Below, piece by piece: positions 8,047-16,309 of a stretch of DNA of 64,000 nt. Position numbers and translations under genes: made by a program. Each line of letters opens with the position of its first letter. Within the stretch, counting starts at the first letter, position 1. The notes below the pieces were generated by a model, which searched no databases, was not told the DNA's origin, and saw only the letters and a list, made by a program, of their open reading frames with translations. This stretch comes from JAGLOK01 sp963677605 (GTDB taxonomy: Bacteria > Bacillota > Clostridia > Christensenellales > UMGS416). The stretch lies in assembly GCA_963677605.2 (NCBI GenBank), contig CAXXDX010000006.1, positions 496,001 through 560,000 of the forward strand, in the 5' to 3' direction.

Positions 8047-9052
8047 TCATTTCATCAGCTATTACAATCTCTTCTTTTGTGTTTATGTTGTGCTTCTTTA
8101 AAAGACGCTGAACAACGATTAATCCAACTATTCCTATCACAACACCCAACCATAGGGTGGATATTCTTGTAACTATAGTCGTTGCCGATGCCAGAACTTT
8201 ATCAACATCAAATAGCACAGTAAGTACTCCAAGTATCGAGCCTTCCGCAGCTATAAGCCCGCCCGGGAGCATTGAAAGCGCACCGATGAGCGATGACACC
8301 GCAACGGTAAATACTGAACCCAGCACAGTAAAGTCCACTCCAAATGCTTTAAGTGCCAGAAACACAACCAAGCCCTCAAAAAACCACGAAACAGTTCCTA
8401 TGCCAATTGCAACTCCCAGCCTGTCAATTCGGGTAAGCTCATATGTATGGCTGTAGAAGTTTTCAAAAGCGTCAGCAAATCTTTTAAGGAATTTCACTTT
8501 CGACAGCATCTTTATTATAAACTTTGCAAAAGGCTTTATGCGGATAGCTGCAACAAAAAGACCAACGATCGCTACACAGGCTATTATCGCCGCATATCCG
8601 TATGAGAACGCAATAGCTCCGACAGAAGCCAGTATAATCATAGAAATAGCGTCGGACACGCGTTCCATAAGCACCATCGGCATTGTTTTTGCCATGTCTA
8701 CGCCGGACAGTTCTTTTAACAGATAACTCTTAAAAAACTCCCCTACTTTCGCAGGTGTAACCGTCATTGAAAGACCTGCCACAAAAACAGGCAGATTTAT
8801 CTTTCTCGGTACGTCGATTTTAAGTTGTTTTAAGTAATAGTTCCATTTCACATAGCGAAGAACATAGTTCATTGGCGCAAGTATCAATATGAGCGGCAAA
8901 TAGCTGAAATTAAATTTGCTTATTGATTGTCTTAATTCATCAAAATCCGCTATCATACCCAGAGCCGCGAAAACCACAACTCCCAGTATAGCGTAAATTA
9001 CTATGCCCTTTTTTATCTTACTGAAGCTTAATGCTTTATTCTTAGATTTCAT
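8021..9052 (-). CDS. YbhN/LPG-synthase-type flippase-like membrane protein
   Basis: Starting at the ATG at 9052 (AGAGG six bases upstream) gives 343 residues; an upstream GTG/ATG at 9100 would add 16 residues without a ribosome site. It has about eight membrane helices and the COG0392 pattern: APMNYVLRYVKWNYYLKQL, then TPAKVGEFFKSYLLKE, and later SMLPGGLIAAEGS. This region is the flippase part of lysylphosphatidylglycerol synthase and also occurs alone in proteins moving lipids or lipid-linked sugars. The 3' end overlaps the PHP gene by about 26 bases. It is the first gene of a four-gene operon. Confidence 0.85.
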   Translation of the reverse strand: MKSKNKALSFSKIKKGIVIYAILGVVVFAALGMIADFDELRQSISKFNFSYLPLILILAPMNYVLRYVKWNYYLKQLKIDVPRKINLPVFVAGLSMTVTPAKVGEFFKSYLLKELSGVDMAKTMPMVLMERVSDAISMIILASVGAIAFSYGYAAIIACVAIVGLFVAAIRIKPFAKFIIKMLSKVKFLKRFADAFENFYSHTYELTRIDRLGVAIGIGTVSWFFEGLVVFLALKAFGVDFTVLGSVFTVAVSSLIGALSMLPGGLIAAEGSILGVLTVLFDVDKVLASATTIVTRISTLWLGVVIGIVGLIVVQRLLKKHNINTKEEIVIADEMIESGEDIE

Positions 9053-9080
9053 GTAACCTCTGAAAAAATTAGTATTATGT

Positions 9081-9089
9081 ATTATAGCA
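9081..9089 (-). promoter_or_regulatory. Extended -10 promoter of the ybhN-like operon
   Basis: On the minus strand this reads TGCTATAAT, an extended -10 (TGnTATAAT), about 30 bases before the start at 9052. There is no good -35. A 10-bp palindrome (ACACCGGTGT, 9116-9125) sits between it and the divergent feo promoter. Confidence 0.5.
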
Positions 9090-9159
9090 TAACTGCACAA
9101 ATCATACTATATCACACACCGGTGTTTTTAAGCAAAAACAACATATTTAAGCTATTTGA

Positions 9160-9188
9160 TTGACACTCAATTTGAAAAGAAATATAAT
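9160..9188 (+). promoter_or_regulatory. Strong sigma-A promoter of feoAB
   Basis: TTGACA (9160-9165), a 17-base spacer and TATAAT (9183-9188) match the consensus in both boxes and spacing. Confidence 0.85.
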
Positions 9189-9200
9189 GTCATTGGCATT

Positions 9201-9216
9201 GTTAGTTTATGCTAAC
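9201..9216 (+). promoter_or_regulatory. Inverted repeat at the feoAB transcription start, candidate metal-repressor operator
   Basis: GTTAG-TTTATG-CTAAC begins 12 bases after the -10 box, overlapping the expected start point. The TTAG..CTAA half-sites resemble DtxR/IdeR-type operators. The role as an iron-dependent operator is inference; no regulator gene is in the window. Confidence 0.45.
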
Positions 9217-9231
9217 TGAGAGGAATTAATT

Positions 9232-9465
9232 TTGAAAACCGAGTATTTAACCAAGCTTAAAAAAGGTCAGACCGGCACTATCCACGCATTCCCCGAAGGC
9301 GAGCGCGCAAAGCTCCGTCTTTCTGAAATGGGACTCAGAGAGGGCATGAAGATTGAAATCGTGCAAATCATCCCTTTAAAAGGCCCAGTAATTATTCAGA
9401 TGGGTCAGACACAAATAGCCATTGGCCATGGCATGGCGAGCCGCGTAAAAATCGATCTTGACTAG
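9232..9465 (+). CDS. feoA: Ferrous iron transport protein A
   Basis: 77 residues, the normal size of this SH3-like cytoplasmic protein. It has the expected L-x-x-G-x-x-G opening (LKKGQTGTI), RLSEMGLREGMKIEIVQ, then GPVIIQMGQTQIAIGHGMASRVKI. FeoA supports the FeoB channel, probably by contacting its GTPase domain. The start is TTG, 7 bases after GAGAGGA. It is followed after 20 bases by feoB and preceded by a consensus promoter and an inverted-repeat operator candidate. Confidence 0.95.
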   Translation: MKTEYLTKLKKGQTGTIHAFPEGERAKLRLSEMGLREGMKIEIVQIIPLKGPVIIQMGQTQIAIGHGMASRVKIDLD

Positions 9466-9485
9466 ATTATAAAAGAGGATTCTTT

Positions 9486-11369
9486 TTGAAAATACTACTT
9501 ATCGGAAATCCGAACGTCGGAAAAAGCGCACTGTTTTATAGGCTTACAGGTGTTGCAGTTCATACATCAAATTATGCGGGAACCACCGTTACCTTCACAG
9601 AGGGAAAATGGAAGCTTCCTCCCCAATCCTGTGTACGCAACTGTGCCGACTGCCCCGGATGCGGAAGCATATCCAAAAAAGATGGTAAGACACCAGAAAG
9701 AATTGTAGATCTGGTTGATGTTCCGGGTACATACTCATTAACTCCCGATGCACAATCCGAAAAAATCGCAGTCGATATGATAGAAAGCGCAGATATACTT
9801 ATAAACGTTATTGACGCAACAAACCTTGAGCGCAATCTATCACTCACGCTAGAGCTGATGCAGTTTAAAAAACCTATGGTTGCGGTTCTTAACATGTGGG
9901 ACGAAACAAAGCACATGGGGATTGATATAAATGTCCGTAAACTTGAAAAAGCACTTATGATACCCGTTGTTGCTACCAATGCGCGCACAGGCGAAGGAGC
10001 TCTTGATCTGGCTCTTAGGCTTGAAGATGCTGCTGTAAGCACGCTTTTATTTAAAAATGATGATGAACGCTGGAAAGAAATCGGCTCAATAGTCGGCGAA
10101 ACACAATCACTCACCCACCGCCATCATACAGTAAGAGAGCGTTTGCAGGATTTGTCGATGCACCCTATATTCGGGCTTCCCATCGCTCTTCTCGTTTTAA
10201 TATTTATGTTTCAGGCTGTAATACTTATAGGCAATCTTCTGGTTGACCTTATGACAGCGCTGTTTGATTGGGCAATAATACCGCTTCTTATGAAGCTGCA
10301 CATTTTAATAGAAAACACTCAATGGCTTGATAGGATTCTCATCGGAGAGCTGTTTGCCGGTTCTATAGACCTTGAAGCCTCAATGGGAGTACTGACTACT
10401 GGCATTTTTGTTCCCATAGGGCTTGTAATGCCCTACCTTTTATTGTTTTATGCATTTCTCGGCTTTATGGAGGACTGGGGATATCTTCCGCGTATGGCTG
10501 TGCTATTTGACAGGTTTTTTCATCGCATAGGCTTACACGGCTACTCCGTCATTCCAATGATGCTTGCAACAGGCTGCAACATCCCGGGCGTTTTGGGACT
10601 TCGCAACTTAGAAACCCGAAGAGAGCGGTTTATCACAGCGGCGATTATGTGCACTGCGATTCCCTGTATGGCTCAATCTGCCATCATTTTTCGCGAAACA
10701 GGAAAGTTCGGAAGCGCTTATCTTTGGCTTGCACTAACCTCGCTTGTCACAGTTGCAGTTATATTGGGTGTTATACTTAATCTCTTTTCAAAAGGCTCAA
10801 CTCCTTCGCTGATTGCAGAGATGCCTTCCTACAGAATACCGGGACTAAAAATGCAGCTAAAAAAACTAGGCGGAAGGCTTAGCGGATTTTTCAAAGAAGC
10901 TGTTCCGCTTATGATGTTTGGCATACTACTCGTTCAGGTTCTTCTCATGACCGGTGTTTTGGACTATCTGTTTAAAATTGCATCCCCGGTTGTAACGGGC
11001 CTTTGGGGGCTTCCTAAGGAAACAGTTTCAGCTATGCTTGTAGGCGTCATAAGAAAAGACGCAGCAGTAGCTCTTCTTGTGCCGCTTAAACTTACGGGTA
11101 CGCAGACAATAACCACCGTAGTTACACTTGTTCTGTATTTCCCATGCGTTGCTACATATACTGTTCTTGCACGTGAGCTTGGCGGCAAAGACTTGCTTAA
11201 AGTCACAGGAATTATGCTAAGCGCTACACTTCTTATGGGAATGTTTTTAAACCTTTTCACATCAATTCTTCATCCTATCGGCGTGATTGCTCTAGAGCTT
11301 GGAGTTATGGCTTTGTTTGTTATTGCGCTTAACAGATTAAGCAAAAGCAGAAAAGATGACATCCTGTAA
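9486..11369 (+). CDS. feoB: Ferrous iron transporter B (GTPase-gated Fe2+ permease)
   Basis: 627 residues. The N-terminal GTPase has G1 GNPNVGKS (7-14), switch I Thr near 33-34, G3 DVPG (78-81) and G4 NMWD (136-139). A helical linker and two Gate membrane blocks follow, with the conserved MLATGCNIPG and PCMAQSAI segments carrying the pore cysteine region. The start is TTG with AGAGGA upstream. Unusual: between G1 and G3 there is an insertion with four cysteines, C49, C53, C56 and C59 (CVRNCADCPGC), next to switch I. Such a cluster could bind a metal or an Fe-S centre and sense iron (inference). No FeoC is seen. Confidence 0.95.
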   Translation: MKILLIGNPNVGKSALFYRLTGVAVHTSNYAGTTVTFTEGKWKLPPQSCVRNCADCPGCGSISKKDGKTPERIVDLVDVPGTYSLTPDAQSEKIAVDMIESADILINVIDATNLERNLSLTLELMQFKKPMVAVLNMWDETKHMGIDINVRKLEKALMIPVVATNARTGEGALDLALRLEDAAVSTLLFKNDDERWKEIGSIVGETQSLTHRHHTVRERLQDLSMHPIFGLPIALLVLIFMFQAVILIGNLLVDLMTALFDWAIIPLLMKLHILIENTQWLDRILIGELFAGSIDLEASMGVLTTGIFVPIGLVMPYLLLFYAFLGFMEDWGYLPRMAVLFDRFFHRIGLHGYSVIPMMLATGCNIPGVLGLRNLETRRERFITAAIMCTAIPCMAQSAIIFRETGKFGSAYLWLALTSLVTVAVILGVILNLFSKGSTPSLIAEMPSYRIPGLKMQLKKLGGRLSGFFKEAVPLMMFGILLVQVLLMTGVLDYLFKIASPVVTGLWGLPKETVSAMLVGVIRKDAAVALLVPLKLTGTQTITTVVTLVLYFPCVATYTVLARELGGKDLLKVTGIMLSATLLMGMFLNLFTSILHPIGVIALELGVMALFVIALNRLSKSRKDDIL

Positions 11370-11438
11370 TTCACATAAAAGGTTTTTAAATCATATAATT
11401 TAAGATATAATTATTGTATCAACTAAAAGGTGTGAAAA

Positions 11439-12254
11439 ATGAACAGCAAACTTCATCTGGCATTAAGTACAAAAGCATTTGGCGCTCTTCCTCTTGAGGA
11501 TATATACATGAATATTGCTAAAACAGGCATTCGTTTCGTGCATCTTGATTTGCAAGAAGAAACAAACCTTGAAGATGTTATTTCAGCACAACAAGTCTTT
11601 AAGAAACTTGGACTTAAGCTCGTTCAGATATCAAGCCGTAACTTCCCGAAATCCTACACTGACGAAAAGCATTACTCAGAAGCGATTGATGAAGTAAAAA
11701 AGTTGATTGAAGTCCAAAAAGTATACGATAATGCGACAGTCAGTCTTACAGCCGGATCATACCGCGGAAAAAAAGAAGAGCACATCGAGGCTTCGGTCAA
11801 ATTCATGAAAAAAGCGTGCGAGCTGGCAGACGGCGAAGGTATCAAAGCAACCCTTTATTTTATCCCTAAGAAAAACCAGCTGATTAAAACATGGCAGGAG
11901 ATGACAGACTTTTATGAAAAAGTCGCAAATGATAATCTTCTTTTAAACCTAAACACAGCAGCTCTTCATCATCTTGAAGTAAGTGATGAAGATTTGGAGT
12001 TTGCAAAAGAAAAAGCGGCGCTTCTAGTCCTGCAGGATATTGAGGACAAAAACTGGAATGTTAAGATAAACCTTGGTGAAGGAATTGCAGATATTTCATC
12101 GTGGACAGAAAGAGTAAAACCTTTAATCGAGAACACATGCACAAACAAAGGCCTAATCCCCACTTCAGTGGTTACTCTTCAAAGCGATGAAGCCTGCGAA
12201 CTTAAGCGTACACTTAGATATCTAGAAAGTGTACTGCCACAAATCAGCATGTAA
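11439..12254 (+). CDS. TIM-barrel protein of the xylose isomerase-like (AP endonuclease 2) superfamily
   Basis: 271 residues, soluble. The pattern fits a sugar-phosphate isomerase/epimerase barrel: LALSTKAFGALPLEDIYMNI at the start, GIRFVHLDL for strand 2, LGLKLVQISS for strand 3, then ATVSLTAGSY, IKATLYFIP and LLLNLNTAALHHL. The similarity is weak and the usual metal-binding Glu/His set is not clearly complete, so the activity is open. Ribosome site AAAGGTG. It sits alone between feoB and pepV, reading in the same direction. Confidence 0.65.
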   Translation: MNSKLHLALSTKAFGALPLEDIYMNIAKTGIRFVHLDLQEETNLEDVISAQQVFKKLGLKLVQISSRNFPKSYTDEKHYSEAIDEVKKLIEVQKVYDNATVSLTAGSYRGKKEEHIEASVKFMKKACELADGEGIKATLYFIPKKNQLIKTWQEMTDFYEKVANDNLLLNLNTAALHHLEVSDEDLEFAKEKAALLVLQDIEDKNWNVKINLGEGIADISSWTERVKPLIENTCTNKGLIPTSVVTLQSDEACELKRTLRYLESVLPQISM

Positions 12255-12311
12255 TATCATTGAACAAAAATACAAAAAATGTTAAGATAAACATAAATAT
12301 AAGGAGGAAAA

Positions 12312-13673
12312 ATGGATAAACAATTAGATAAAAAAATAACTGAATTTCTCGAAAAAAACAGAGAGAATTTCATAAAAGACTTACGAGGTCTTTTAAAATA
12401 TAACTCAGTGCGCGAAGACGCATCCGAAGGAATGCCGTACGGCAAAAAGAATGCAGAAGCGCTGGACTACATGATAGAGCTTTGCTCATCATCCGGACTC
12501 GAATGCGACAACCTTGATTATTATGCGATGGATGCCACTTACGGCGAAGGTGATGAAGTTGTAGCAAGCCTTACCCATCTTGACATAGTTCCCATCGGTG
12601 ACGATTGGGAGCACGACCCTCTTGCGGGTGAGATAGAAGACGGCTTGATTTACGGACGCGGCACATTGGATGACAAAGGCCCGTCAATTGCCGCTTTATA
12701 CGCAGTAAAAGCACTGATTGATGCTGATGCAACGCTTAAAAGAAAAATAAGGCTCATTTTCGGCTGTGACGAGGAAAGCGGAATGAGCGATATGACATAT
12801 TACTTGGAGAAGAAAAAAGCTCCTGAATACGGCTTTTCTCCTGATGCATACTTCCCTTGTATTCACGCCGAAAAATCCGTGCTTATGGGCGAATACACAA
12901 AAGATGTCAAAGGCGAATCCAGAGTAAAGAAAATCGAAGGCGGCACCCGTACAAATGTTGTTCCTGATTCTGCTTCCGCATATCTTACTTCCATAGGATG
13001 CTATCACAATGATCCTAATATAATAATAGAAGAAGCCGACGGATTATATAAAGTTATGGCAAAAGGCGTTTCCGCACATGCTTCAACTCCGAATGAAGGC
13101 TCTAATGCGATAATAATACTCGCAAAATATCTGGCAAGAATTCTGCCGGACTCAGATCCGTATAAATCAGTACTGCGCACTGTCTATCAAAGCTTTGAGG
13201 CAACAGACGGCTGCGGTCTCGGCGTAAAGTGCACAGACAAACCCACGGGCCCGTTAACACTTAACCTTGGCGTTATAGAAGGCACACAGAACAAACTCAT
13301 AGTTAAATTTGATATTCGCAATCCCGTAACTTTTTCGGCGGAAGTAACACACCACCGTCTCCAGTCGGCTATACAAGGCTTTAAGCTTACGGATTATCAT
13401 TGCTCAGAAGGTCTTTATGTTGAAAAAGACCACGAGCTTGTAAAGACTCTTCAGGGAATATACCATGAGATTACAGGCGACAAATCCGATGCGATTGCAA
13501 TTGGCGGCGGAACATATGCGAGAACACTTCCGTGTGCTGTGGCATTCGGTCCAGCATTTAAAAACAGCAAGTCAAAAGGCGCACACATGCACGATGAATG
13601 TGCTAGTTTAGATGAACTTATTAGCGGCGCGAGGATATATGCTCACGCATTCTACGAGCTCGCGAATCTATAA
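12312..13673 (+). CDS. pepV: PepV-like M20 dipeptidase (Xaa-His dipeptidase family)
   Basis: 453 residues, typical for PepV. The dizinc site is complete by motif: H and D in THLDIVPIGDDWEHDP, the bridging Asp in RGTLDDKGPSIA, the catalytic Glu pair in GCDEESGMSD, an Asp in SPDAYFP, and the C-terminal His in KGAHMHDECASLDEL. The M20 lid domain lies between. It hydrolyses dipeptides in the cytoplasm at the end of peptide use. Strong ribosome site AAGGAGG. No transporter is adjacent. Confidence 0.92.
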   Translation: MDKQLDKKITEFLEKNRENFIKDLRGLLKYNSVREDASEGMPYGKKNAEALDYMIELCSSSGLECDNLDYYAMDATYGEGDEVVASLTHLDIVPIGDDWEHDPLAGEIEDGLIYGRGTLDDKGPSIAALYAVKALIDADATLKRKIRLIFGCDEESGMSDMTYYLEKKKAPEYGFSPDAYFPCIHAEKSVLMGEYTKDVKGESRVKKIEGGTRTNVVPDSASAYLTSIGCYHNDPNIIIEEADGLYKVMAKGVSAHASTPNEGSNAIIILAKYLARILPDSDPYKSVLRTVYQSFEATDGCGLGVKCTDKPTGPLTLNLGVIEGTQNKLIVKFDIRNPVTFSAEVTHHRLQSAIQGFKLTDYHCSEGLYVEKDHELVKTLQGIYHEITGDKSDAIAIGGGTYARTLPCAVAFGPAFKNSKSKGAHMHDECASLDELISGARIYAHAFYELANL

Positions 13674-13693
13674 AAAAACATAAAAGATATATC

Positions 13694-13727
13694 AAAAGGA
13701 TGTTCCTAAAACGGAATATCCTTTTTT
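13694..13727. terminator. Bidirectional terminator between pepV and the cyclase-family gene
   Basis: AAAAGGATGTTCC pairs with GGAATATCCTTTT around TAAAAC with one mismatch, with a T-run on both strands. The stop codon of the minus-strand gene (13726-13728) lies inside the T-run. Confidence 0.8.
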
Positions 13728-14364
13728 ATTCCAGCTCAATAAGAGCTGCCCTGACAGGAGAAGCCTCTGCTCCTTCGATCTTAAGAGGAAGCGCTGACAG
13801 AAAGTACCTTCCCTCAGGAACATCCTTAAGGCATATGTTTTCTAATATGCAAATATCATTTTTGAGAAGTATCTTATGTGTTGCATGGGACAGATCATGA
13901 TAGTTTTCAACAGAAAGATAATCAATCCCAACCGTTTTAATTTTTCTCCCCGCTAGATACTTCGCAGCTTTATAGGCAAGATAAACATAATCTTTCTTAA
14001 ATTCCTCATAGTCGGATATCAATGAGTTTTTTGTTTTAAACAAAACAATATCATCATTTACTATATGAAGGTTTTCTATGTCTTCAAAGGTTATTACGTC
14101 GATATCTTTCATATCAAAGACTTTTGCAGTTCCAAGACACTTTGATAGTTCCATTTCTTCTATTGTTTCTCCGTTTTCAATAAAATGAAGCGGAGCATCA
14201 ACATGCGTTCCTGTGTGAAGGCACATATCTATTCGGCTAAGAGTTGAATCATCCTCTTTCTCAAAAGAGCTCTCTCTTATAAGCTTAAATCTTTCATCTT
14301 CTGGCCACACTGTTATATATTCCGAAACTGTACGCGTAATATCATATATTTTTCTGTTATGCAT
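13726..14364 (-). CDS. Cyclase-family / kynurenine formamidase-like metal hydrolase
   Basis: 212 residues from the ATG at 14364. The family signature HxGTHxDxPxHF is seen as HTGTHVDAPLHF (about residues 51-62), which binds the metal in KynB-type arylformamidases. A later NYHDLSHATHKILL supplies the second His-rich segment. The start overlaps the end of the upstream GNAT gene (ATGCATAA) and GGGTGA lies upstream. No other tryptophan-degradation gene is nearby, so the substrate is unknown; many family members act on other amides or cyclic esters. Confidence 0.85.
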   Translation of the reverse strand: MHNRKIYDITRTVSEYITVWPEDERFKLIRESSFEKEDDSTLSRIDMCLHTGTHVDAPLHFIENGETIEEMELSKCLGTAKVFDMKDIDVITFEDIENLHIVNDDIVLFKTKNSLISDYEEFKKDYVYLAYKAAKYLAGRKIKTVGIDYLSVENYHDLSHATHKILLKNDICILENICLKDVPEGRYFLSALPLKIEGAEASPVRAALIELE

Positions 14365-15487
14365 AATTATCACCCAGCCGTTTGTCATAAATCCTGTACG
14401 TTTTGATGTATTCCATACCAAGCTTTAAAAGAGCATTTTTGATACGAAGGTTGTCTTCTAAAATATAGTTTGCTTCCATGCGTACGTTTTTATCTTTTAA
14501 ATGATTATATAAATTTATATACATAATGGCATCAAGCCCCCTGCCCTGCCATTTTGGGTGCACAGCAAGTCCAAAGAGTCTATAGTCCCTTAGCTTTTTT
14601 GTTCCGAAGATAAGCTTTGTCCAGCCGAAAGGCAAAAGTTTCCCCTTTATCTTTTTTAATATTATATTTATATCCGGAAATCCGAGGCAGTATCCTATGC
14701 ATTCATCGCCCTCTTCAACTATCCAAACTGCATCGCGATCAACTATAAGCTTAAGCTTTTTCAGCATGTCCTCCATCACAGGAAGCTCCAGCGGCACATA
14801 TCCCCAGTTGTCTGCTAAAGATAGGTTTGTTAGCTCCCATATAAGCTTTGCGTCATGCGTCAGATTGTTTAAATCAAGCCTTCTTATCTTTACATCCGGA
14901 AACCATTTGTGAAATTTGTCGTTAAAATCCAGATACCGCTTAGGTATCGTGTAGCCTTTATCTAAATCAATCTCATATGCCAATAAGTCTTTAGTTTTCT
15001 CATAGTCAGTGTTTATAAAGAAATCATGATAGTAACTAGGGTTCCATGGTGCAAGATAGACGGGAGTGCTGTCGTATCCATCCATCAGAAATCCCCAGTT
15101 TTCAGCTACGGGATTTATAGGACCCCGTATTGTCTCCATACCTTTTTCTTTTAGATAATTCTCAGAAGCTGAAATAAGCATGTTTGCCGCATCAGCATCG
15201 TCTATACACTCAAATGAGCCAAAAAAACCGATTTTTGTTTTGTAATATTCATTATGATTGAAATCAATATACGCAGCGATTCTCCCAATCGGGTTTTCAC
15301 TTTCATCAAGCAAAAGAAAAAGCTCAAATTCTGAATTTTGAAAAATAGGATTGTTTTTCTTCTTATACGCCCCTCTTTCATCAAGATGGATCGGAGGCAC
15401 ATAACAGCTGTTTCCGCTATGCAAAATATCCGGAACTGCTACAAACTTTTTCATGTATTTGCGTGTTTTAACTTTAACTAAATGCAT
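14357..15487 (-). CDS. GNAT-like acyltransferase superfamily protein
   Basis: 376 residues. The N-terminal half (YVPPIHLDERGAYKKKNNPI, then GRIAAYIDFNHNEYY and GFFGSFECIDD) and the AENWGFLMDGYD segment match a family of large GNAT-fold proteins of unknown substrate. The C-terminal half contains a GNAT acetyl-CoA loop, LAVHPKWQGRGLDAIMYINL, followed by the usual last helix (NALLKLGMEYIKTY). Ribosome site AAAGGGA. It is translationally coupled to the cyclase-family gene. Confidence 0.75.
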   Translation of the reverse strand: MHLVKVKTRKYMKKFVAVPDILHSGNSCYVPPIHLDERGAYKKKNNPIFQNSEFELFLLLDESENPIGRIAAYIDFNHNEYYKTKIGFFGSFECIDDADAANMLISASENYLKEKGMETIRGPINPVAENWGFLMDGYDSTPVYLAPWNPSYYHDFFINTDYEKTKDLLAYEIDLDKGYTIPKRYLDFNDKFHKWFPDVKIRRLDLNNLTHDAKLIWELTNLSLADNWGYVPLELPVMEDMLKKLKLIVDRDAVWIVEEGDECIGYCLGFPDINIILKKIKGKLLPFGWTKLIFGTKKLRDYRLFGLAVHPKWQGRGLDAIMYINLYNHLKDKNVRMEANYILEDNLRIKNALLKLGMEYIKTYRIYDKRLGDNYA

Positions 15488-15555
15488 ATTACAATTCCCT
15501 TTATTTGATAATTAAATTATACTATATGCATTAATAAATAGCCATATTACGCTCT

Positions 15556-16191
15556 TTATTTAGTCACTTTAAACCTCAGAACCGTTTTTAACTTTTCGGT
15601 GTCAGTTTTTCTTGGATCGGATATGTAAATCTCCCTATGAGTTTTACTCTCCCTACAATAGCCGTTATCTGTACAGAACTTCTCCATTTGTCTGAAACTT
15701 TCGGGTTCATCATCATAGCTTCCAAAATGCATCATCTGGCAGCATGTCCCTTCTTCATAATCAACAAGTTTAACTTTATCCAAACCCGCTATATCTTTTT
15801 TCTTTTTGACATTTTCCTTTATCATCTCAAAAAACTCATCAGTCACAAACTGCGGCTGACGTATCATAACCGAATATACTAGGTCAGTCTTTTTCCAACT
15901 GTTTGGTCTGTCTCTTTTTGCTTCATCGCTTAAGTCCCACAAACCTTCCAAAGGATACACTGTATACTGAAAATAATCTTTAGGTTCTATACCATTTTTA
16001 TAACTCATCTTTATGCCGTATGACAGAGCATAAAGAGCTTCTACGTTTTCCTGAAACATTTCAGAATTCGGATCCCCTTTTCCGCTTATAGTTAGAAACC
16101 TTATCTTTGCTACATTTATCATTACAGGTTTATTTTTTGGCAAATAAAGTTCTTTTTCGCTTTTTCTCCATTCATGTTTTTCATTTATCAT
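15556..16191 (-). CDS. GyrI-like small-molecule-binding protein
   Basis: 211 residues without a DNA-binding domain. KNKPVMINVAKIRFLTISGKGDPNS opens the domain, with YPLEGLWD, DLVYSVMIRQPQFV, the GTCCQMMHFGSYDDEP strand and HREIYISDPRKT following. This is the order of the stand-alone GyrI-like family, which binds or hydrolyses small hydrophobic compounds. The start ATG at 16191 has GGAG 8 bases upstream. It lies between the GNAT gene and a secreted-protein terminator with no clear partner. Confidence 0.85.
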   Translation of the reverse strand: MINEKHEWRKSEKELYLPKNKPVMINVAKIRFLTISGKGDPNSEMFQENVEALYALSYGIKMSYKNGIEPKDYFQYTVYPLEGLWDLSDEAKRDRPNSWKKTDLVYSVMIRQPQFVTDEFFEMIKENVKKKKDIAGLDKVKLVDYEEGTCCQMMHFGSYDDEPESFRQMEKFCTDNGYCRESKTHREIYISDPRKTDTEKLKTVLRFKVTK

Positions 16192-16273
16192 GATTAATTC
16201 TCCATTTCATATCTTATAGCTATATTATACGCGTAAATACTGACAGCATTATGTCATATTAAAAATATGCAAT

Positions 16274-16294
16274 AAAAAACCCGCGAAATGCGGG
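16274..16294 (-). terminator. Terminator of the D-x-x-T-S-A-T repeat protein gene
   Basis: On the minus strand CCCGC and GCGGG pair around a 5-base loop, followed by TTTTTT. It starts 16 bases after the stop codon at 16310. Confidence 0.8.
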
Positions 16295-16309
16295 TATAAG
16301 TCTTTTGAG

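Noticed and set aside
9189..9231. Riboswitch ahead of feoA
   Set aside because: The leader is only about 40 bases; it holds one short inverted repeat and no aptamer-like structure or terminator.
13726..14421. Longer start for the cyclase-family gene at 14421
   Set aside because: The extra 19 residues lie within the upstream gene and lack family similarity; the ATG at 14364 has GGGTGA upstream.
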